Shown here piece after piece: positions 1-8,893 of a DNA stretch of 38,314 bases; positions within the stretch are counted from its first letter, which is position 1, and each line of letters opens with the position of its first letter. Under the pieces are notes generated by a model, which made no database searches, was not told where the DNA came from, and saw only the letters and a program-made list of their open reading frames with translations. The DNA comes from Streptacidiphilus melanogenes (lineage in GTDB: Bacteria; Actinomycetota; Actinomycetes; Streptomycetales; Streptomycetaceae). The stretch spans positions 1 through 38,314 of the forward strand of contig NZ_BBPP01000038.1 of NCBI RefSeq assembly GCF_000787835.1, given 5' to 3'. A program made the translations under genes and the position numbers.

Positions 1-2946
1 CCCGCCGCCGAGACGCCCGCCGCAGGCGAGGAGCACGCGCCGCGCACCCGCCGCCGCGCCGTGCGCCCGGCCACCGCCGTGTTCCAGCCGCCGGTCTTCC
101 AGGCGCCCACCGCCGCCGAGCAGGCCGCTCCGGTCGAGCGTCGGCCCGCCGCACCCGCCGCCGCGTTCGTGGTGCCGGACGAGACCGCCGCCGAGCCGCG
201 TGGCCGGACCCGGCGCCGCGCCGAGGCGCCCACCGCCTCGCCCGCCGTCGAGGAGACGGCGGAGGTGACCGAGGCCGTCGAGGAGACGGCCGAGGAGACC
301 ACAAGTCGTCGTCGTACCCGGCGCCGGGCCGAGGCGCCTGCCGCGCCGACCGAGCCCGCCGTGTTCGAGCAGGTCTCGACCCGCGAGCCGCTGGCCGCCG
401 GGGCGGAGGAGCCCGAGGAGGAAGAGGACGACCAGCCCTCCTTCGGCCGTCGTCGCCGTCGCCGTGCCTCCTCGCCCGTCTTCGTCGCCGCCGACCGGAC
501 GGCCGAGGAGGCCGAGGACGAGGAGGACGAGGAGGAGCTCGAGTCCGGCGAGCGCGAGGAGCAGCACGCCGAGGAGGGCCGTCCCTCCCGCCGTCGCCGT
601 CGTGGCGGCCGTCGCCGTCGCCGGGGCGAGGGCGAGACCGAGGAGCACGAGGCCGCCGAGGAGGGCGCCGAGGGCGAGGAGCACGAGGACGAGGAGGACG
701 AGGGCGAGGGCGACGAGCTCGGCGAGGCCCTCTCCGCCTCCAGCCGTCGCCGTCGTCGCCGTCGCCGCCGCAGCGGGGACAGCGGTGCCGAGACCGAGCA
801 GCAGCCGGGCGAGGGCGACCCCGAGCGCACGGTCGTGAAGGTGCGCGAGCCGCGCCGCCGGTCCGGCGAGGCGCCGTTCGACCCGGACGAGGTGCAGTCC
901 ATCAAGGGCTCCACCCGCCTGGAGGCGAAGAAGCAGCGCCGCCGCGAGGGCCGCGAGCAGGGCCGCCGCCGCGTGCCGATCATCACCGAGGCCGAGTTCC
1001 TGGCCCGCCGCGAGGCGGTCGAGCGCGTCATGGTCGTGCGCCAGTCCGGCGAGCGCACCCAGATCGGCGTGCTGGAGGACAACGTCCTCGTCGAGCACTA
1101 CGTCAACAAGGAGCAGGCCACCTCCTACGTCGGCAACGTGTACCTGGGCAAGGTGCAGAACGTGCTGCCGTCGATGGAGGCCGCGTTCGTCGACATCGGC
1201 AAGGGCCGCAACGCCGTGCTCTACGCCGGTGAGGTCAACTTCTCCCAGCTCGGGCTGAAGAACGGCCCGCGCCGGATCGAGTCGGTGCTGAAGTCAGGCC
1301 AGTCCGTGCTGGTCCAGGTCTCCAAGGACCCGATCGGCCACAAGGGCGCCCGCCTGACCAGCCAGATCTCCCTGCCCGGCCGTTACCTGGTCTACGTGCC
1401 CGAGGGCTCGATGACCGGCATCAGCCGCAAGCTGCCCGACACCGAGCGCGCGCGCCTCAAGTCCATCCTGAAGAAGATCGTCCCGGACGACGCCGGCGTC
1501 ATCGTGCGCACGGCGGCCGAGGGCGCCTCGGAGGACGAGCTGACCCGCGACGTCCAGCGGCTGCAGCAGCAGTGGGAGGACATCCAGAAGAAGGCGAACA
1601 GCGGCAACGCCCCGGTTCTGCTGTACGGCGAGCCGGACATGACCGTCCGCGTGGTCCGTGACATCTTCAACGAGGACTTCTCCAAGGTCATCGTCTCCGG
1701 CGAGAACGCGTGGACGACGATCCACGACTACGTCTCGTCCGTCGCGCCGGACCTGACGCCGCGTCTGCAGAAGTGGACCTCCGAGGTCGACATCTTCGCG
1801 ACCTACCGGATCGACGAGCAGCTGATGAAGGCGCTGGACCGCAAGGTCTGGCTGCCCAGCGGCGGGTCGCTGGTGATCGACAAGACCGAGGCCATGGTGG
1901 TCGTCGACGTCAACACCGGCAAGTTCACCGGCCAGGGCGGCAACCTGGAGGAGACGGTCACCCGCAACAACATCGAGGCTGCGGAGGAGATCGTCCGCCA
2001 GCTTCGCCTGCGGGACCTGGGCGGCATCGTCGTCATCGACTTCATCGACATGGTGCTCGAGTCCAACCGCGACCTGGTGCTGCGCCGCCTGCTGGAGTGC
2101 CTGGGCCGGGACCGGACCAAGCACCAGGTGGCCGAGGTGACCTCGCTGGGCCTGGTGCAGATGACCCGCAAGCGGGTCGGCCAGGGTCTGCTGGAGTCCT
2201 TCTCCGAGACCTGCGTCCACTGCAACGGCCGTGGCGTCATCGTCCACATGGACCAGGCCGCGCCCGCGCCCAAGGGCTTCGCCGGCCCCAAGCCGGGTGT
2301 CGGCGGCCAGGCGCAGCACGCCGAGGAGGGCGGCTCCAAGCGCCGCCGTCGCGGCCGTGGCGGCGCCGGCGAGGCGGCCGAGGTCCACGAGCAGGAGCAT
2401 GCGCACGAGGACCACGAGCACGAGGAGATCGAGGTCGTCTCCCGCGAGGCCGAGCCGGTCGTGGTCGCGGTGGCGGAGGAGTCCGGGCCGCTGACGGTCG
2501 AGGCCGTGGTCGCGACGCCGGTCGCCCCCGCCGTGGAGGCGGCCGCGCAGGCCGCGGCCGAGGAGCTGGCCGAGTCGATGGTCGAGGCCCCGGCTTCGCG
2601 CGGCCGCACCCGCCGCCGCGCGGTCCGTAAGGCCACGACGACGGTGGGCGCCGAGCCCGCAGTGGTCGTGATCCCGAGCGAGTCGGCCGTCGAGGCCGCC
2701 CCGGCCGACGTCGTGGTCGAGCCCGCCGGCGCCGAGGCCCCGATCGAGGACGTGTCGATCGAGGAGGGCGACGCCGAGGCCGCTCCGGCCGAGGCCGCCG
2801 CCGCGCCCGCCCGCAAGCGCGCCGCGCGCAAGGTGGCGGCCAAGAAGGTCGCCGCCAAGAAGACCGCCGCGAAGAAGACGGCCGCCAAGCGGACGTCGAA
2901 GAAGGCGGCCGCCTCGGAGCCGGCTCCCGAGCCCGCCTCCGAGTAA
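1..2946 (+). CDS. rne: Ribonuclease E/G family endoribonuclease (5' end missing)
   Basis: Endoribonuclease that cuts single-stranded, AU-rich RNA in mRNA decay and rRNA/tRNA maturation. The frame is open from the first base, so the true start lies left of the window. Counting from base 1, residues 1 to about 300 are low complexity: acidic Glu/Asp runs alternate with arginine blocks of 6-10 residues, as in the scaffold arms of streptomycete RNase ES-type enzymes. An S1 RNA-binding domain follows (about 370-440, around YVGNVYLGKV), then the RNase E/G catalytic core with the metal-binding aspartates in VVDVNTGKF (about 635) and IDFIDM (about 680). A zinc-link type pair sits at Cys738/Cys741 (CVHC). 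After about residue 760 the protein is disordered again and ends in a Lys/Ala tail made of AAKK units. Catalytic arm in the middle with disordered arms on both sides is typical of actinobacteria. A strong terminator follows the stop. Confidence 0.95.
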   Translation, partial: PAAETPAAGEEHAPRTRRRAVRPATAVFQPPVFQAPTAAEQAAPVERRPAAPAAAFVVPDETAAEPRGRTRRRAEAPTASPAVEETAEVTEAVEETAEETTSRRRTRRRAEAPAAPTEPAVFEQVSTREPLAAGAEEPEEEEDDQPSFGRRRRRRASSPVFVAADRTAEEAEDEEDEEELESGEREEQHAEEGRPSRRRRRGGRRRRRGEGETEEHEAAEEGAEGEEHEDEEDEGEGDELGEALSASSRRRRRRRRRSGDSGAETEQQPGEGDPERTVVKVREPRRRSGEAPFDPDEVQSIKGSTRLEAKKQRRREGREQGRRRVPIITEAEFLARREAVERVMVVRQSGERTQIGVLEDNVLVEHYVNKEQATSYVGNVYLGKVQNVLPSMEAAFVDIGKGRNAVLYAGEVNFSQLGLKNGPRRIESVLKSGQSVLVQVSKDPIGHKGARLTSQISLPGRYLVYVPEGSMTGISRKLPDTERARLKSILKKIVPDDAGVIVRTAAEGASEDELTRDVQRLQQQWEDIQKKANSGNAPVLLYGEPDMTVRVVRDIFNEDFSKVIVSGENAWTTIHDYVSSVAPDLTPRLQKWTSEVDIFATYRIDEQLMKALDRKVWLPSGGSLVIDKTEAMVVVDVNTGKFTGQGGNLEETVTRNNIEAAEEIVRQLRLRDLGGIVVIDFIDMVLESNRDLVLRRLLECLGRDRTKHQVAEVTSLGLVQMTRKRVGQGLLESFSETCVHCNGRGVIVHMDQAAPAPKGFAGPKPGVGGQAQHAEEGGSKRRRRGRGGAGEAAEVHEQEHAHEDHEHEEIEVVSREAEPVVVAVAEESGPLTVEAVVATPVAPAVEAAAQAAAEELAESMVEAPASRGRTRRRAVRKATTTVGAEPAVVVIPSESAVEAAPADVVVEPAGAEAPIEDVSIEEGDAEAAPAEAAAAPARKRAARKVAAKKVAAKKTAAKKTAAKRTSKKAAASEPAPEPASE

Positions 2947-2956
2947 CGAGTGACAC

Positions 2957-2991
2957 CTCGGGGCCGGTGCGCATCGCGCACCGGCCCCGAG
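2957..2991 (+). terminator. Strong hairpin terminator after rne
   Basis: A perfect 16-bp stem (2957-2972 with 2976-2991) closes a 3-base ATC loop 10 bases after the rne stop codon. There is no T-tract, as is common for actinobacterial terminators. It isolates rne from the ribosomal protein operon. Confidence 0.8.
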
Positions 2992-3028
2992 CTGCGCCGA
3001 TGACACCGGCGGAGCCCCGGGGCCCGGT

Positions 3029-3058
3029 TTGACCCGGGCCCTGGGGCTTCCGTAGTCT
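3029..3058 (+). promoter_or_regulatory. Predicted housekeeping promoter of rplU-rpmA
   Basis: TTGACC (3029-3034) and TAGTCT (3053-3058) are separated by 18 bases and fit a principal-sigma (HrdB type) promoter. The -35 box sits in the loop of a near-perfect inverted repeat (3011-3028 with 3031-3051), which may be a second terminator stem or a protein site. The start point would be near 3065, leaving a leader of about 140 bases before rplU. Confidence 0.55.
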
Positions 3059-3147
3059 TGACCCTCGGCGTGCTTTGCAATCAGCGGGTTGCGCCGGCTT
3101 CTGAGCAACTCCCTCCAGGGCGTTCTGCCTAGGAGAGGCCCCCGGAT

Positions 3148-3188
3148 ATTCGGTCCGGTGCGGCTGGCGTCAGGGGTTCCGACCGAAT
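3148..3188 (+). promoter_or_regulatory. Leader hairpin directly upstream of the rplU ribosome binding site
   Basis: ATTCGGTC (3148-3155) pairs perfectly with GACCGAAT (3181-3188), extended inward by GG/CC across one bulged C. The stem ends one base before the GAGAAGG ribosome binding site (3190-3196). Ribosomal protein operons are often autoregulated through leader structures, and L21 leaders are known in other phyla. That this element has such a role is inference. Confidence 0.4.
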
Positions 3189-3203
3189 CGAGAAGGGTTC
3201 AAC

Positions 3204-3518
3204 GTGTACGCGATCGTGCGTAGCGGCGGACGGCAGCACAAGGTTGCCGTCGGCGATGTTTTCGAGGCCGACAAGGTCGACGCCAAGGTTGGCGAGACCG
3301 TTGAGCTCTCGACGATCCTGGTCGTCGACGGTGACGCGATCACCAGCGACCCGTGGGTCCTGGCGGGTGTGAAGGTCCGCGCCGAGGTGGTCGACCACAC
3401 CAAGGGCGAGAAGATCCGCATCCAGAAGTACAAGAACAAGACCGGCTACAAGAAGCGCATGGGTCACCGCCAGCAGCACACCGCGCTTCGCGTGACCAGC
3501 ATCGACTCGGCGAAGTAA
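3204..3518 (+). CDS. rplU: 50S ribosomal protein bL21
   Basis: Structural protein of the large ribosomal subunit that contacts 23S rRNA. The 104-residue product has the usual bL21 length and the typical start [14 protein letters not shown], followed by the conserved [15 protein letters not shown] and the basic [16 protein letters not shown] stretch that binds rRNA. The GTG start at 3204 is set by GAGAAGG at 3190-3196. It is the first gene of an rplU-rpmA unit, 14 bases ahead of rpmA, with a predicted promoter and structured leader upstream. Confidence 0.98.
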   Translation: MYAIVRSGGRQHKVAVGDVFEADKVDAKVGETVELSTILVVDGDAITSDPWVLAGVKVRAEVVDHTKGEKIRIQKYKNKTGYKKRMGHRQQHTALRVTSIDSAK

Positions 3519-3532
3519 GGGGCGAGGGGAAC

Positions 3533-3787
3533 ATGGCTCACAAGAAGGGTGCGAGTTCTACTCGCAACGGTCGTGACTCGAACGCTCAGCGCCTCGGCGT
3601 GAAGCGCTTCGGCGGTCAGGTCGTCAACGCCGGCGAGATCATCGTCCGCCAGCGTGGCACCCACTTCCACCCGGGTGCGGGCGTCGGCCGTGGCGGCGAC
3701 GACACGCTGTTCGCCCTGCAGGCCGGTGCGGTCGAGTTCGGCACGCGTCGTGGCCGCAAGGTCGTCAACATCGTCCCGGTCGCCTGA
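3533..3787 (+). CDS. rpmA: 50S ribosomal protein bL27
   Basis: Large-subunit protein whose N-terminus reaches toward the peptidyl transferase centre. The 84-residue product starts [16 protein letters not shown] and carries the signature [20 protein letters not shown] in the middle. An ATG at 3533 follows GGCGAGGGGA, a good ribosome binding site. The N-terminus begins directly with the mature MAHKKG type, with no Firmicutes-style cleaved extension. It is co-transcribed with rplU and ends before a hairpin terminator. Confidence 0.98.
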   Translation: MAHKKGASSTRNGRDSNAQRLGVKRFGGQVVNAGEIIVRQRGTHFHPGAGVGRGGDDTLFALQAGAVEFGTRRGRKVVNIVPVA

Positions 3788-3827
3788 GCTTCTTAGGCCG
3801 ACAGCAGGACACAGCAGTACCTCACTG

Positions 3828-3857
3828 AGGGTGGATCGGAACATTCCGGTCCACCCT
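3828..3857 (+). terminator. Hairpin terminator between rpmA and obg
   Basis: A 13-bp stem (3828-3840 with 3845-3857, one G-U pair) closes an ACAT loop and is followed by TGGTGTTT, giving a partly T-rich tail. It probably ends the rplU-rpmA transcript or partly uncouples obg from it. Confidence 0.7.
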
Positions 3858-3910
3858 TGGTGTTTGAGAACACCTGTAGAGATTCCCGCCAACCGAGAGG
3901 CGCCCGCATC

Positions 3911-5389
3911 ATGACCACCTTCGTCGACCGCGTCGAGCTGCACGTCGCCGCGGGCAACGGGGGCCACGGCTGCGCCTCCGTGCACCGCGAGAAGTTCAAG
4001 CCGCTGGGCGGCCCGGACGGCGGCAACGGCGGCCGTGGCGGCAGCGTCACGCTCGTGGTGGACCCGCAGGTCACCACGCTGCTCGAATACCACCACAGCC
4101 CCCACCGCAAGGCCGGCAACGGCAAGCCGGGCGCGGGTGCCAACCGCACCGGCGCCGAGGGCGAGGACCTGGTCCTGCACGTTCCGGACGGCACCGTCGT
4201 CATGGACAAGCGCGGCAACGTCCTGGCCGACCTGATCGGCAACGGGACCTCCTACGTCGCCGCCGCAGGCGGCGTCGGCGGCCTCGGCAACGCGGCACTG
4301 GCCTCCGCACGCCGCAAGGCGCCGGGCTTCGCGCTGCTCGGTGAGCCGGGCGACGCGACCGACATCGTGCTGGAGCTCAAGTCCGTCGCGGACGTGGCGC
4401 TGGTCGGCTACCCGAGCGCCGGCAAGTCCTCGCTGATCTCCGTGGTCTCCGCCGCCAAGCCGAAGATCGCCGACTACCCGTTCACCACTCTGATCCCCAA
4501 CCTCGGTGTGGTGACTGCCGGCTCGACCGTCTTCACGATGGCCGACGTGCCGGGTCTGATCCCGGGCGCGAGCCAGGGCCGGGGCCTGGGTCTGGAGTTC
4601 CTTCGCCACGTCGAGCGCTGCTCGGTGCTGGTGCACGTGCTCGACACCGCCACCCTGGAGTCCGACCGCGACCCGCTCTCCGACCTCGACATCATCGAGG
4701 AGGAGCTGAAGCAGTACGGCGGTCTGGAGGACCGCCCGCGCGTCGTCGTCCTCAACAAGATCGACGTCCCGGACGGCCAGGACCTGGCCGACCTCGTCCG
4801 CCCCTCCCTGGAGGAGCGCGGCTACCAGGTCTTCGAGGTCTCCGCCGTGGCCCACAAGGGCCTGCGCGAACTGACCTTCGCCCTCGCCAAGATCGTCGCC
4901 GAGGCGCGTGCCGCCAAGCCGGTCGAGGAGGCCACCCGCATCGTCATCCGCCCGAAGGCCGTGGACGACGCGGGCTTCGAGGTGGTCTACGACGAGGCCG
5001 AGGACCTCTACCGCGTCACCGGCTCCAAGCCGGAGCGTTGGGTCAAGCAGACCGACTTCAACAACGACGAGGCCGTGGGCTACCTCGCGGACCGGCTCAA
5101 CCGCCTCGGCGTCGAGGAGGCCCTGGCCAAGGCCGGTGCGCGCGAGGGCGACACCGTCGTCATCGGTGCCACCGAGAACGCCGTCGTCTTCGACTGGGAG
5201 CCGTCGATGGCCGCCGGTGCGGAGATGCTCGGCCGCCGTGGCGAGGACCACCGCTTCGAGGCCCCGCGTCCGGCCGTCGACCGCCGCCGTGAGCGCGAGG
5301 CGAAGCGTGCGGACGCGGCGTCCGAGGAGTTCGCCCACTTCGACCCGCTGAGCCGCAACGCCATCGAGGCGGACGACGAGGAGTACTGA
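3911..5389 (+). CDS. obg: GTPase Obg/CgtA
   Basis: Essential GTPase for late 50S assembly. In streptomycetes it has also been linked to the onset of aerial growth. The 492-residue protein has three parts: the glycine-rich Obg fold (1-158, with [13 protein letters not shown] and [12 protein letters not shown]), the G domain (P-loop GYPSAGKSS at about 166-174, switch [10 protein letters not shown], specificity NKID) and the actinobacterial OCT domain, here ending in a charged tail rich in Arg/Glu. The ATG at 3911 is chosen because the Obg fold begins at [12 protein letters not shown]. The frame runs 18 codons further upstream but that part shows no family similarity. Its position after rplU-rpmA is the usual bacterial order. 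Confidence 0.97.
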   Translation: MTTFVDRVELHVAAGNGGHGCASVHREKFKPLGGPDGGNGGRGGSVTLVVDPQVTTLLEYHHSPHRKAGNGKPGAGANRTGAEGEDLVLHVPDGTVVMDKRGNVLADLIGNGTSYVAAAGGVGGLGNAALASARRKAPGFALLGEPGDATDIVLELKSVADVALVGYPSAGKSSLISVVSAAKPKIADYPFTTLIPNLGVVTAGSTVFTMADVPGLIPGASQGRGLGLEFLRHVERCSVLVHVLDTATLESDRDPLSDLDIIEEELKQYGGLEDRPRVVVLNKIDVPDGQDLADLVRPSLEERGYQVFEVSAVAHKGLRELTFALAKIVAEARAAKPVEEATRIVIRPKAVDDAGFEVVYDEAEDLYRVTGSKPERWVKQTDFNNDEAVGYLADRLNRLGVEEALAKAGAREGDTVVIGATENAVVFDWEPSMAAGAEMLGRRGEDHRFEAPRPAVDRRREREAKRADAASEEFAHFDPLSRNAIEADDEEY

Positions 5390-5517
5390 TCCTCAAAGAT
5401 CGTTCCGAGGGCTGAAACCGGGATGAGTCACGCCGTCCGCTTCGCGTAGATTGCACGTCGTTACAAAAAGCGCAGTACAGCTTGTGAGACTGGCATCGGA
5501 CGTACGGGAGCGACGGC

Positions 5518-6678
5518 GTGACAGGCACCACCCTGCGGGAAGACGTGCTGCGGGCGCGACGGATCGTGGTGAAGGTGGGCTCCTCGTCGCTCACCACCGC
5601 CTCGGGCGGCCTCGACGCGGACCGGGTCGACGCCCTCGTCGACGTCCTGGCCCGCGCCCACGAGCACGGCAACCGCGAGCGCGGGTCCGCCGAGGAGCCG
5701 GTCGAGATCGTGCTGGTCTCCTCCGGCGCCATCGCCGCCGGTCTCGCCCCGCTCGGCCTGGAGAAGCGCCCCACCGACCTCGCCCGCCAGCAGGCCGCCG
5801 CGAGCGTCGGCCAGGGCCTGCTGGTGGCCCGCTACACCGCCTCCTTCGCCCGCTACGGCCTGCGCGTCGGGCAGGTCCTGCTCACCGCCGACGACGCCAG
5901 CCGCCGCGCGCACTACCGCAACGCCTACCGCACGCTGGAGCAGCTGCTGGTGATGGGCGCGGTGCCGATCGTCAACGAGAACGACACCGTGGCCACCGCG
6001 GAGATCCGCTTCGGCGACAACGACCGCCTCGCCGCGCTCGTCGCCCACCTGGTCCGCGCGGACCTGCTGGTGCTGCTGTCCGACGTGGACGGCCTCTACG
6101 ACGGCGACCCGAGCAAGCCCGGCACCAGCCGGATCGCCGAGGTGCACGGCCCGGAGGACCTCGCGGGCATCGAGATCGGCAGCGCGGGGAAGGCGGGCGT
6201 CGGCACCGGCGGCATGGTCACCAAGGTCGAGGCGGCCCGGATCGCCACCGGCGCGGGCATCCCCGTCGTGCTCACCGCCGCGCGCCACGCGGCGGACGCC
6301 CTCGCGGGCCGCGACACCGGAACGATCTTCCACCGCACCGGCCGCCGGGCCGCGGACCGGTTGCTGTGGCTGGAGCACGCCAGTTCGCCCCGGGGCGCGG
6401 TCACCCTCGACGCGGGCGCCGTAGCGGCGGTCGTGGAACGGCGAACGTCCCTGCTCCCGGCCGGTGTGACGGGAGTTGAGGGTGATTTCGCTGCGGGCGA
6501 TCCGGTGGACCTTCTTGACGAAAACGGCCACATCGTCGCGCGAGGACTGGTCAACTTTGATGCAAGGGAGCTTCCCCGGCTGCTCGGCCGGTCGACGCGT
6601 GACCTCGCCCGGGAGTTGGGCCCCGCGTACGAGCGGGAGGTCGTGCACCGCGACGACCTCGTCGTGCTGACCGGTTGA
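5518..6678 (+). CDS. proB: Glutamate 5-kinase
   Basis: First step of proline synthesis: ATP-dependent phosphorylation of glutamate to gamma-glutamyl phosphate. The 386-residue product has the amino acid kinase fold (KVGSSSLT at 19-26, SSGAIAAG, NENDTV, FGDNDRLAA, SDVDGLYDGDP, GTGGMVTK) and a C-terminal PUA domain from about residue 285, matching the long two-domain form. The GTG start at 5518 has GGGAGCGACGGC in front. A -10 like TAGATT (5447-5452) lies about 65 bases upstream. proA lies downstream, separated by one unknown gene. Confidence 0.95.
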   Translation: MTGTTLREDVLRARRIVVKVGSSSLTTASGGLDADRVDALVDVLARAHEHGNRERGSAEEPVEIVLVSSGAIAAGLAPLGLEKRPTDLARQQAAASVGQGLLVARYTASFARYGLRVGQVLLTADDASRRAHYRNAYRTLEQLLVMGAVPIVNENDTVATAEIRFGDNDRLAALVAHLVRADLLVLLSDVDGLYDGDPSKPGTSRIAEVHGPEDLAGIEIGSAGKAGVGTGGMVTKVEAARIATGAGIPVVLTAARHAADALAGRDTGTIFHRTGRRAADRLLWLEHASSPRGAVTLDAGAVAAVVERRTSLLPAGVTGVEGDFAAGDPVDLLDENGHIVARGLVNFDARELPRLLGRSTRDLARELGPAYEREVVHRDDLVVLTG

Positions 6679-6736
6679 GAGGCGGGTGGCGGCTGCCCTT
6701 GGACCGCGGGGACGAATCGCCGACAGGAGGCCGCCG

Positions 6737-7246
6737 GTGGGATACAGGCGCAGTCCGGGTGCGGGGCCCGTGGGCAAGGGCAGGGTGGTGCTGACGAGCA
6801 TCCCCGGCGGCGGGGAGGCGCCCGCGCCCGGCGAGGCGGTCAGGCCGGAGCCCGGCAGCGGCGAGCACACGCGCCCGAGCTCCAGCGCGGCGGAGATCGG
6901 CCAGCGGGCCCGCATATGGCACGTCGTCCTGAACGTCGCCGGCGGGGTCACCCCGCTGCCGTCCCTCAAGCAGGGCCTCGAACAGCTCGCCCATGAGCAC
7001 CCGCCCTTCCTCACGGCCCGCTACGCCGCGGACCACGCGGAGATCCGCTACTGGGAACAGGCGGACACCCTCCAGGACGCGGCGGCGCTGGCGCTCCGCC
7101 TCTGGGGCGAACACCGCGTCTCGGCGGGGCTGCCGCCGTGGGAGGTCGTCGGCCTCGAGGTCGTGGACCGCCCCACTTACCACCAACGCATCGCCGAGGG
7201 CTACACGGAACCCCCCGCCTTCCTGGGCGGCGTACACCCGTACTGA
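6737..7246 (+). CDS. Conserved protein of unknown function between proB and proA
   Basis: No function recognised. The 169-residue product has a Gly/Pro-rich N-terminal third and a compact, conserved-looking C-terminal domain from about residue 60 ([61 protein letters not shown], ending GVHPY). No signal peptide or membrane segment is visible. I chose GTG 6737 because a near-perfect AGGAGG (6725-6730) sits 6 bases upstream. The frame can be extended to GTG 6686, but that start has no ribosome binding site. Placement in the proline locus suggests co-transcription with proB, though a link to proline metabolism is only inference. Confidence 0.75.
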   Translation: MGYRRSPGAGPVGKGRVVLTSIPGGGEAPAPGEAVRPEPGSGEHTRPSSSAAEIGQRARIWHVVLNVAGGVTPLPSLKQGLEQLAHEHPPFLTARYAADHAEIRYWEQADTLQDAAALALRLWGEHRVSAGLPPWEVVGLEVVDRPTYHQRIAEGYTEPPAFLGGVHPY

Positions 7247-7282
7247 GCCGAGCGCGGGGCTCCCGCAGGCAGGTGCAGCACG

Positions 7283-7415
7283 CGGGGGGCGCGCGGCTGT
7301 GCTGATGTGCGGCTCCGCGCGCGTGGGCGCGAGCAACCACGGGCGTGCGGATGGCGCTGCGCGTTCGGGGCTCCGCCTGCGTGGGTGGTTGCTCGCGCAG
7401 TTCCCTGCGCCCCCG
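7283..7415. repeat. GC-rich palindromic intergenic repeat, copy 1
   Basis: Part of the 244-base gap between the unknown gene and proA. A perfect 14-bp inverted repeat (7327-7340 with 7385-7398, GCGCGAGCAACCAC arms) lies inside looser GC-rich outer arms (about 7283-7292 with 7407-7415). The sequence around TTCCCTGCGCCCCC resembles the short GC-rich palindromes found between many streptomycete genes. A related element lies at 21778-21857. Folded as RNA it could act as terminator or stabiliser. Confidence 0.55.
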
Positions 7416-7456
7416 AGGTGGTGCAACGCCCCCGTCCCAGTCACCGGAAACCCTCG

Positions 7457-7484
7457 TGGACGCCCTGGGTCAAGGCCGTACGCT
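7457..7484 (+). promoter_or_regulatory. Predicted promoter giving leaderless proA mRNA
   Basis: TGGACG (7457-7462) and TACGCT (7479-7484) are 16 bases apart. The A of the proA ATG (7491) lies 6 bases after the -10 box, where transcription would begin, and there is no ribosome binding site. Confidence 0.5.
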
Positions 7485-7490
7485 GTGCGT

Positions 7491-8810
7491 ATGAGCAGCC
7501 ACTCCGTCGAGTTCCCTTCGCCCGATCTGCCGTCGCCGCTGCCGAAGTCGCCGGTGCTCCAGGCCGCGTACCGGGCCAAGGCCGCCGCGGCGGCGCTCGC
7601 GCCGATGCCGCGGACGCCGAAGGACGACGCGCTGCTCGCCATCGCCGACGCGCTGCAGGTGCGGACGCGCGAGATCGTCGAGGCGAACGCCGAGGACGTG
7701 GAGCGTGCGCGGGCGAACGGGACGGACGAGGCCGTGATCGACCGGCTGACGCTGACCCGGGAGCGCATCAACGCGATCGCGGACGACGTCCGCAGGGTCG
7801 CGGGGCTGCCCGACCCGGTCGGTGAGGTCATCCGCGGCTACACGCTGCCCAACGGCCTCGACGTCCGCCAGGTGCGGGTGCCCCTGGGGGTCGTCGGGAT
7901 CATCTACGAGGCGCGTCCCAACGTCACCGTCGACGCCGCCGCACTGTGCCTGAAGTCCGGCAACGCCGCGCTCCTGCGCGGCTCCAGCTCCGCCATCGCG
8001 TCGAACCGCAAGCTCGTCGAGGTGATCCGCGACGCGGTGGGCGGCGCGGGCCTGCCCGCGGACGCGGTGCAGCTCGTGCCGGGGGAGAACCGCGAGAGCG
8101 TCCAGGAGCTGATGCGGGCGCGCGGCATGGTGGACGTGCTCATCCCGCGCGGTGGCGCGGGGCTGATCCGGACGGTCGTGGAGCAGTCGACGGTGCCGGT
8201 GATCGAGACGGGGACGGGCAACTGCCACGTGTACGTCGACGCCGAGGCGGACCTCGCCATGGCCGTGGAGATCCTGATCAACTCCAAGGCCCAGCGCGTC
8301 AGCGTCTGCAACTCCGCCGAGACGCTGCTGGTGCACAGGGACATCGCCGACGCCTTCGTGCCGCTCGCGCTCGCCGCGCTCGCGGAGGCCGGGGTGACGG
8401 TGCACGCGGACGAGCGGGTGCGGGCGATCGCGGAGCGCGAGGGCAGCAAGGCCGTCGTGGTGCCGGCGACCACGGAGGACTGGGAGACGGAGTACCTCTC
8501 CTACGACATCGCCGCCGGAGTCGTGGACTCGCTCGACGCCGCGGTGGCGCACATCCGGCTGTGGACCTCGGGGCACACGGAGGCGATCGTGACGACCTCT
8601 CAGGCCGCCGCGCGCCGCTTCACGCAGCTGGTGGACTCGACCACGGTCGCGGTCAACGCGTCCACGCGGTTCACCGACGGCGGCCAGTTCGGTTTCGGCG
8701 CGGAGATCGGCATCTCGACGCAGAAGCTGCATGCGCGCGGACCGATGGGTCTGCCGGAGCTGACGTCGACGAAGTACATCGTGACGGGCGACGGCCACAT
8801 CCGCCGCTGA
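7491..8810 (+). CDS. proA: Gamma-glutamyl phosphate reductase
   Basis: Second step of proline synthesis: NADPH-dependent reduction of gamma-glutamyl phosphate to glutamate semialdehyde. The 439-residue protein has the aldehyde dehydrogenase-like fold of ProA, with [41 protein letters not shown] and the catalytic cysteine in [14 protein letters not shown]. The C-terminal [13 protein letters not shown] and GPMGLPELT are also typical. ATG 7491 is supported by the -10 box ending 6 bases earlier, so translation is probably leaderless. The frame upstream of 7491 is not conserved in character. It works with proB in the same pathway but seems to have its own promoter. Confidence 0.96.
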   Translation: MSSHSVEFPSPDLPSPLPKSPVLQAAYRAKAAAAALAPMPRTPKDDALLAIADALQVRTREIVEANAEDVERARANGTDEAVIDRLTLTRERINAIADDVRRVAGLPDPVGEVIRGYTLPNGLDVRQVRVPLGVVGIIYEARPNVTVDAAALCLKSGNAALLRGSSSAIASNRKLVEVIRDAVGGAGLPADAVQLVPGENRESVQELMRARGMVDVLIPRGGAGLIRTVVEQSTVPVIETGTGNCHVYVDAEADLAMAVEILINSKAQRVSVCNSAETLLVHRDIADAFVPLALAALAEAGVTVHADERVRAIAEREGSKAVVVPATTEDWETEYLSYDIAAGVVDSLDAAVAHIRLWTSGHTEAIVTTSQAAARRFTQLVDSTTVAVNASTRFTDGGQFGFGAEIGISTQKLHARGPMGLPELTSTKYIVTGDGHIRR

Positions 8811-8858
8811 CCACGCCTGTCCACTTCTCGGGCACGTGGGCCGACTGGACGCAAGGCG

Positions 8859-8887
8859 CAGACAAAGCGGGTGTGCTGCCCTAGGCT
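8859..8887 (+). promoter_or_regulatory. Predicted promoter giving a leaderless transcript
   Basis: CAGACA (8859-8864) and TAGGCT (8882-8887) are 17 bases apart. The GTG start at 8894 follows the -10 box by 6 bases. Confidence 0.5.
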
Positions 8888-8893
8888 GATGCT

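Noticed and set aside
1294-3108. Very long open frame on the strand opposite rne (604 codons)
   Set aside because: High-GC codon bias keeps the opposite strand open. The translation is a repetitive Leu/Arg/Gly/Asp/His mix without domains and the rne product is clear.
3857-3910. Upstream extension of Obg from ATG 3857
   Set aside because: The 18 extra codons cover the terminator's right arm and the spacer; the family fold begins at 3911.
5447-5452. Promoter of proB
   Set aside because: TAGATT is a fair -10 box but the -35 region (TGAGTC) is poor, so it is mentioned only with the gene.
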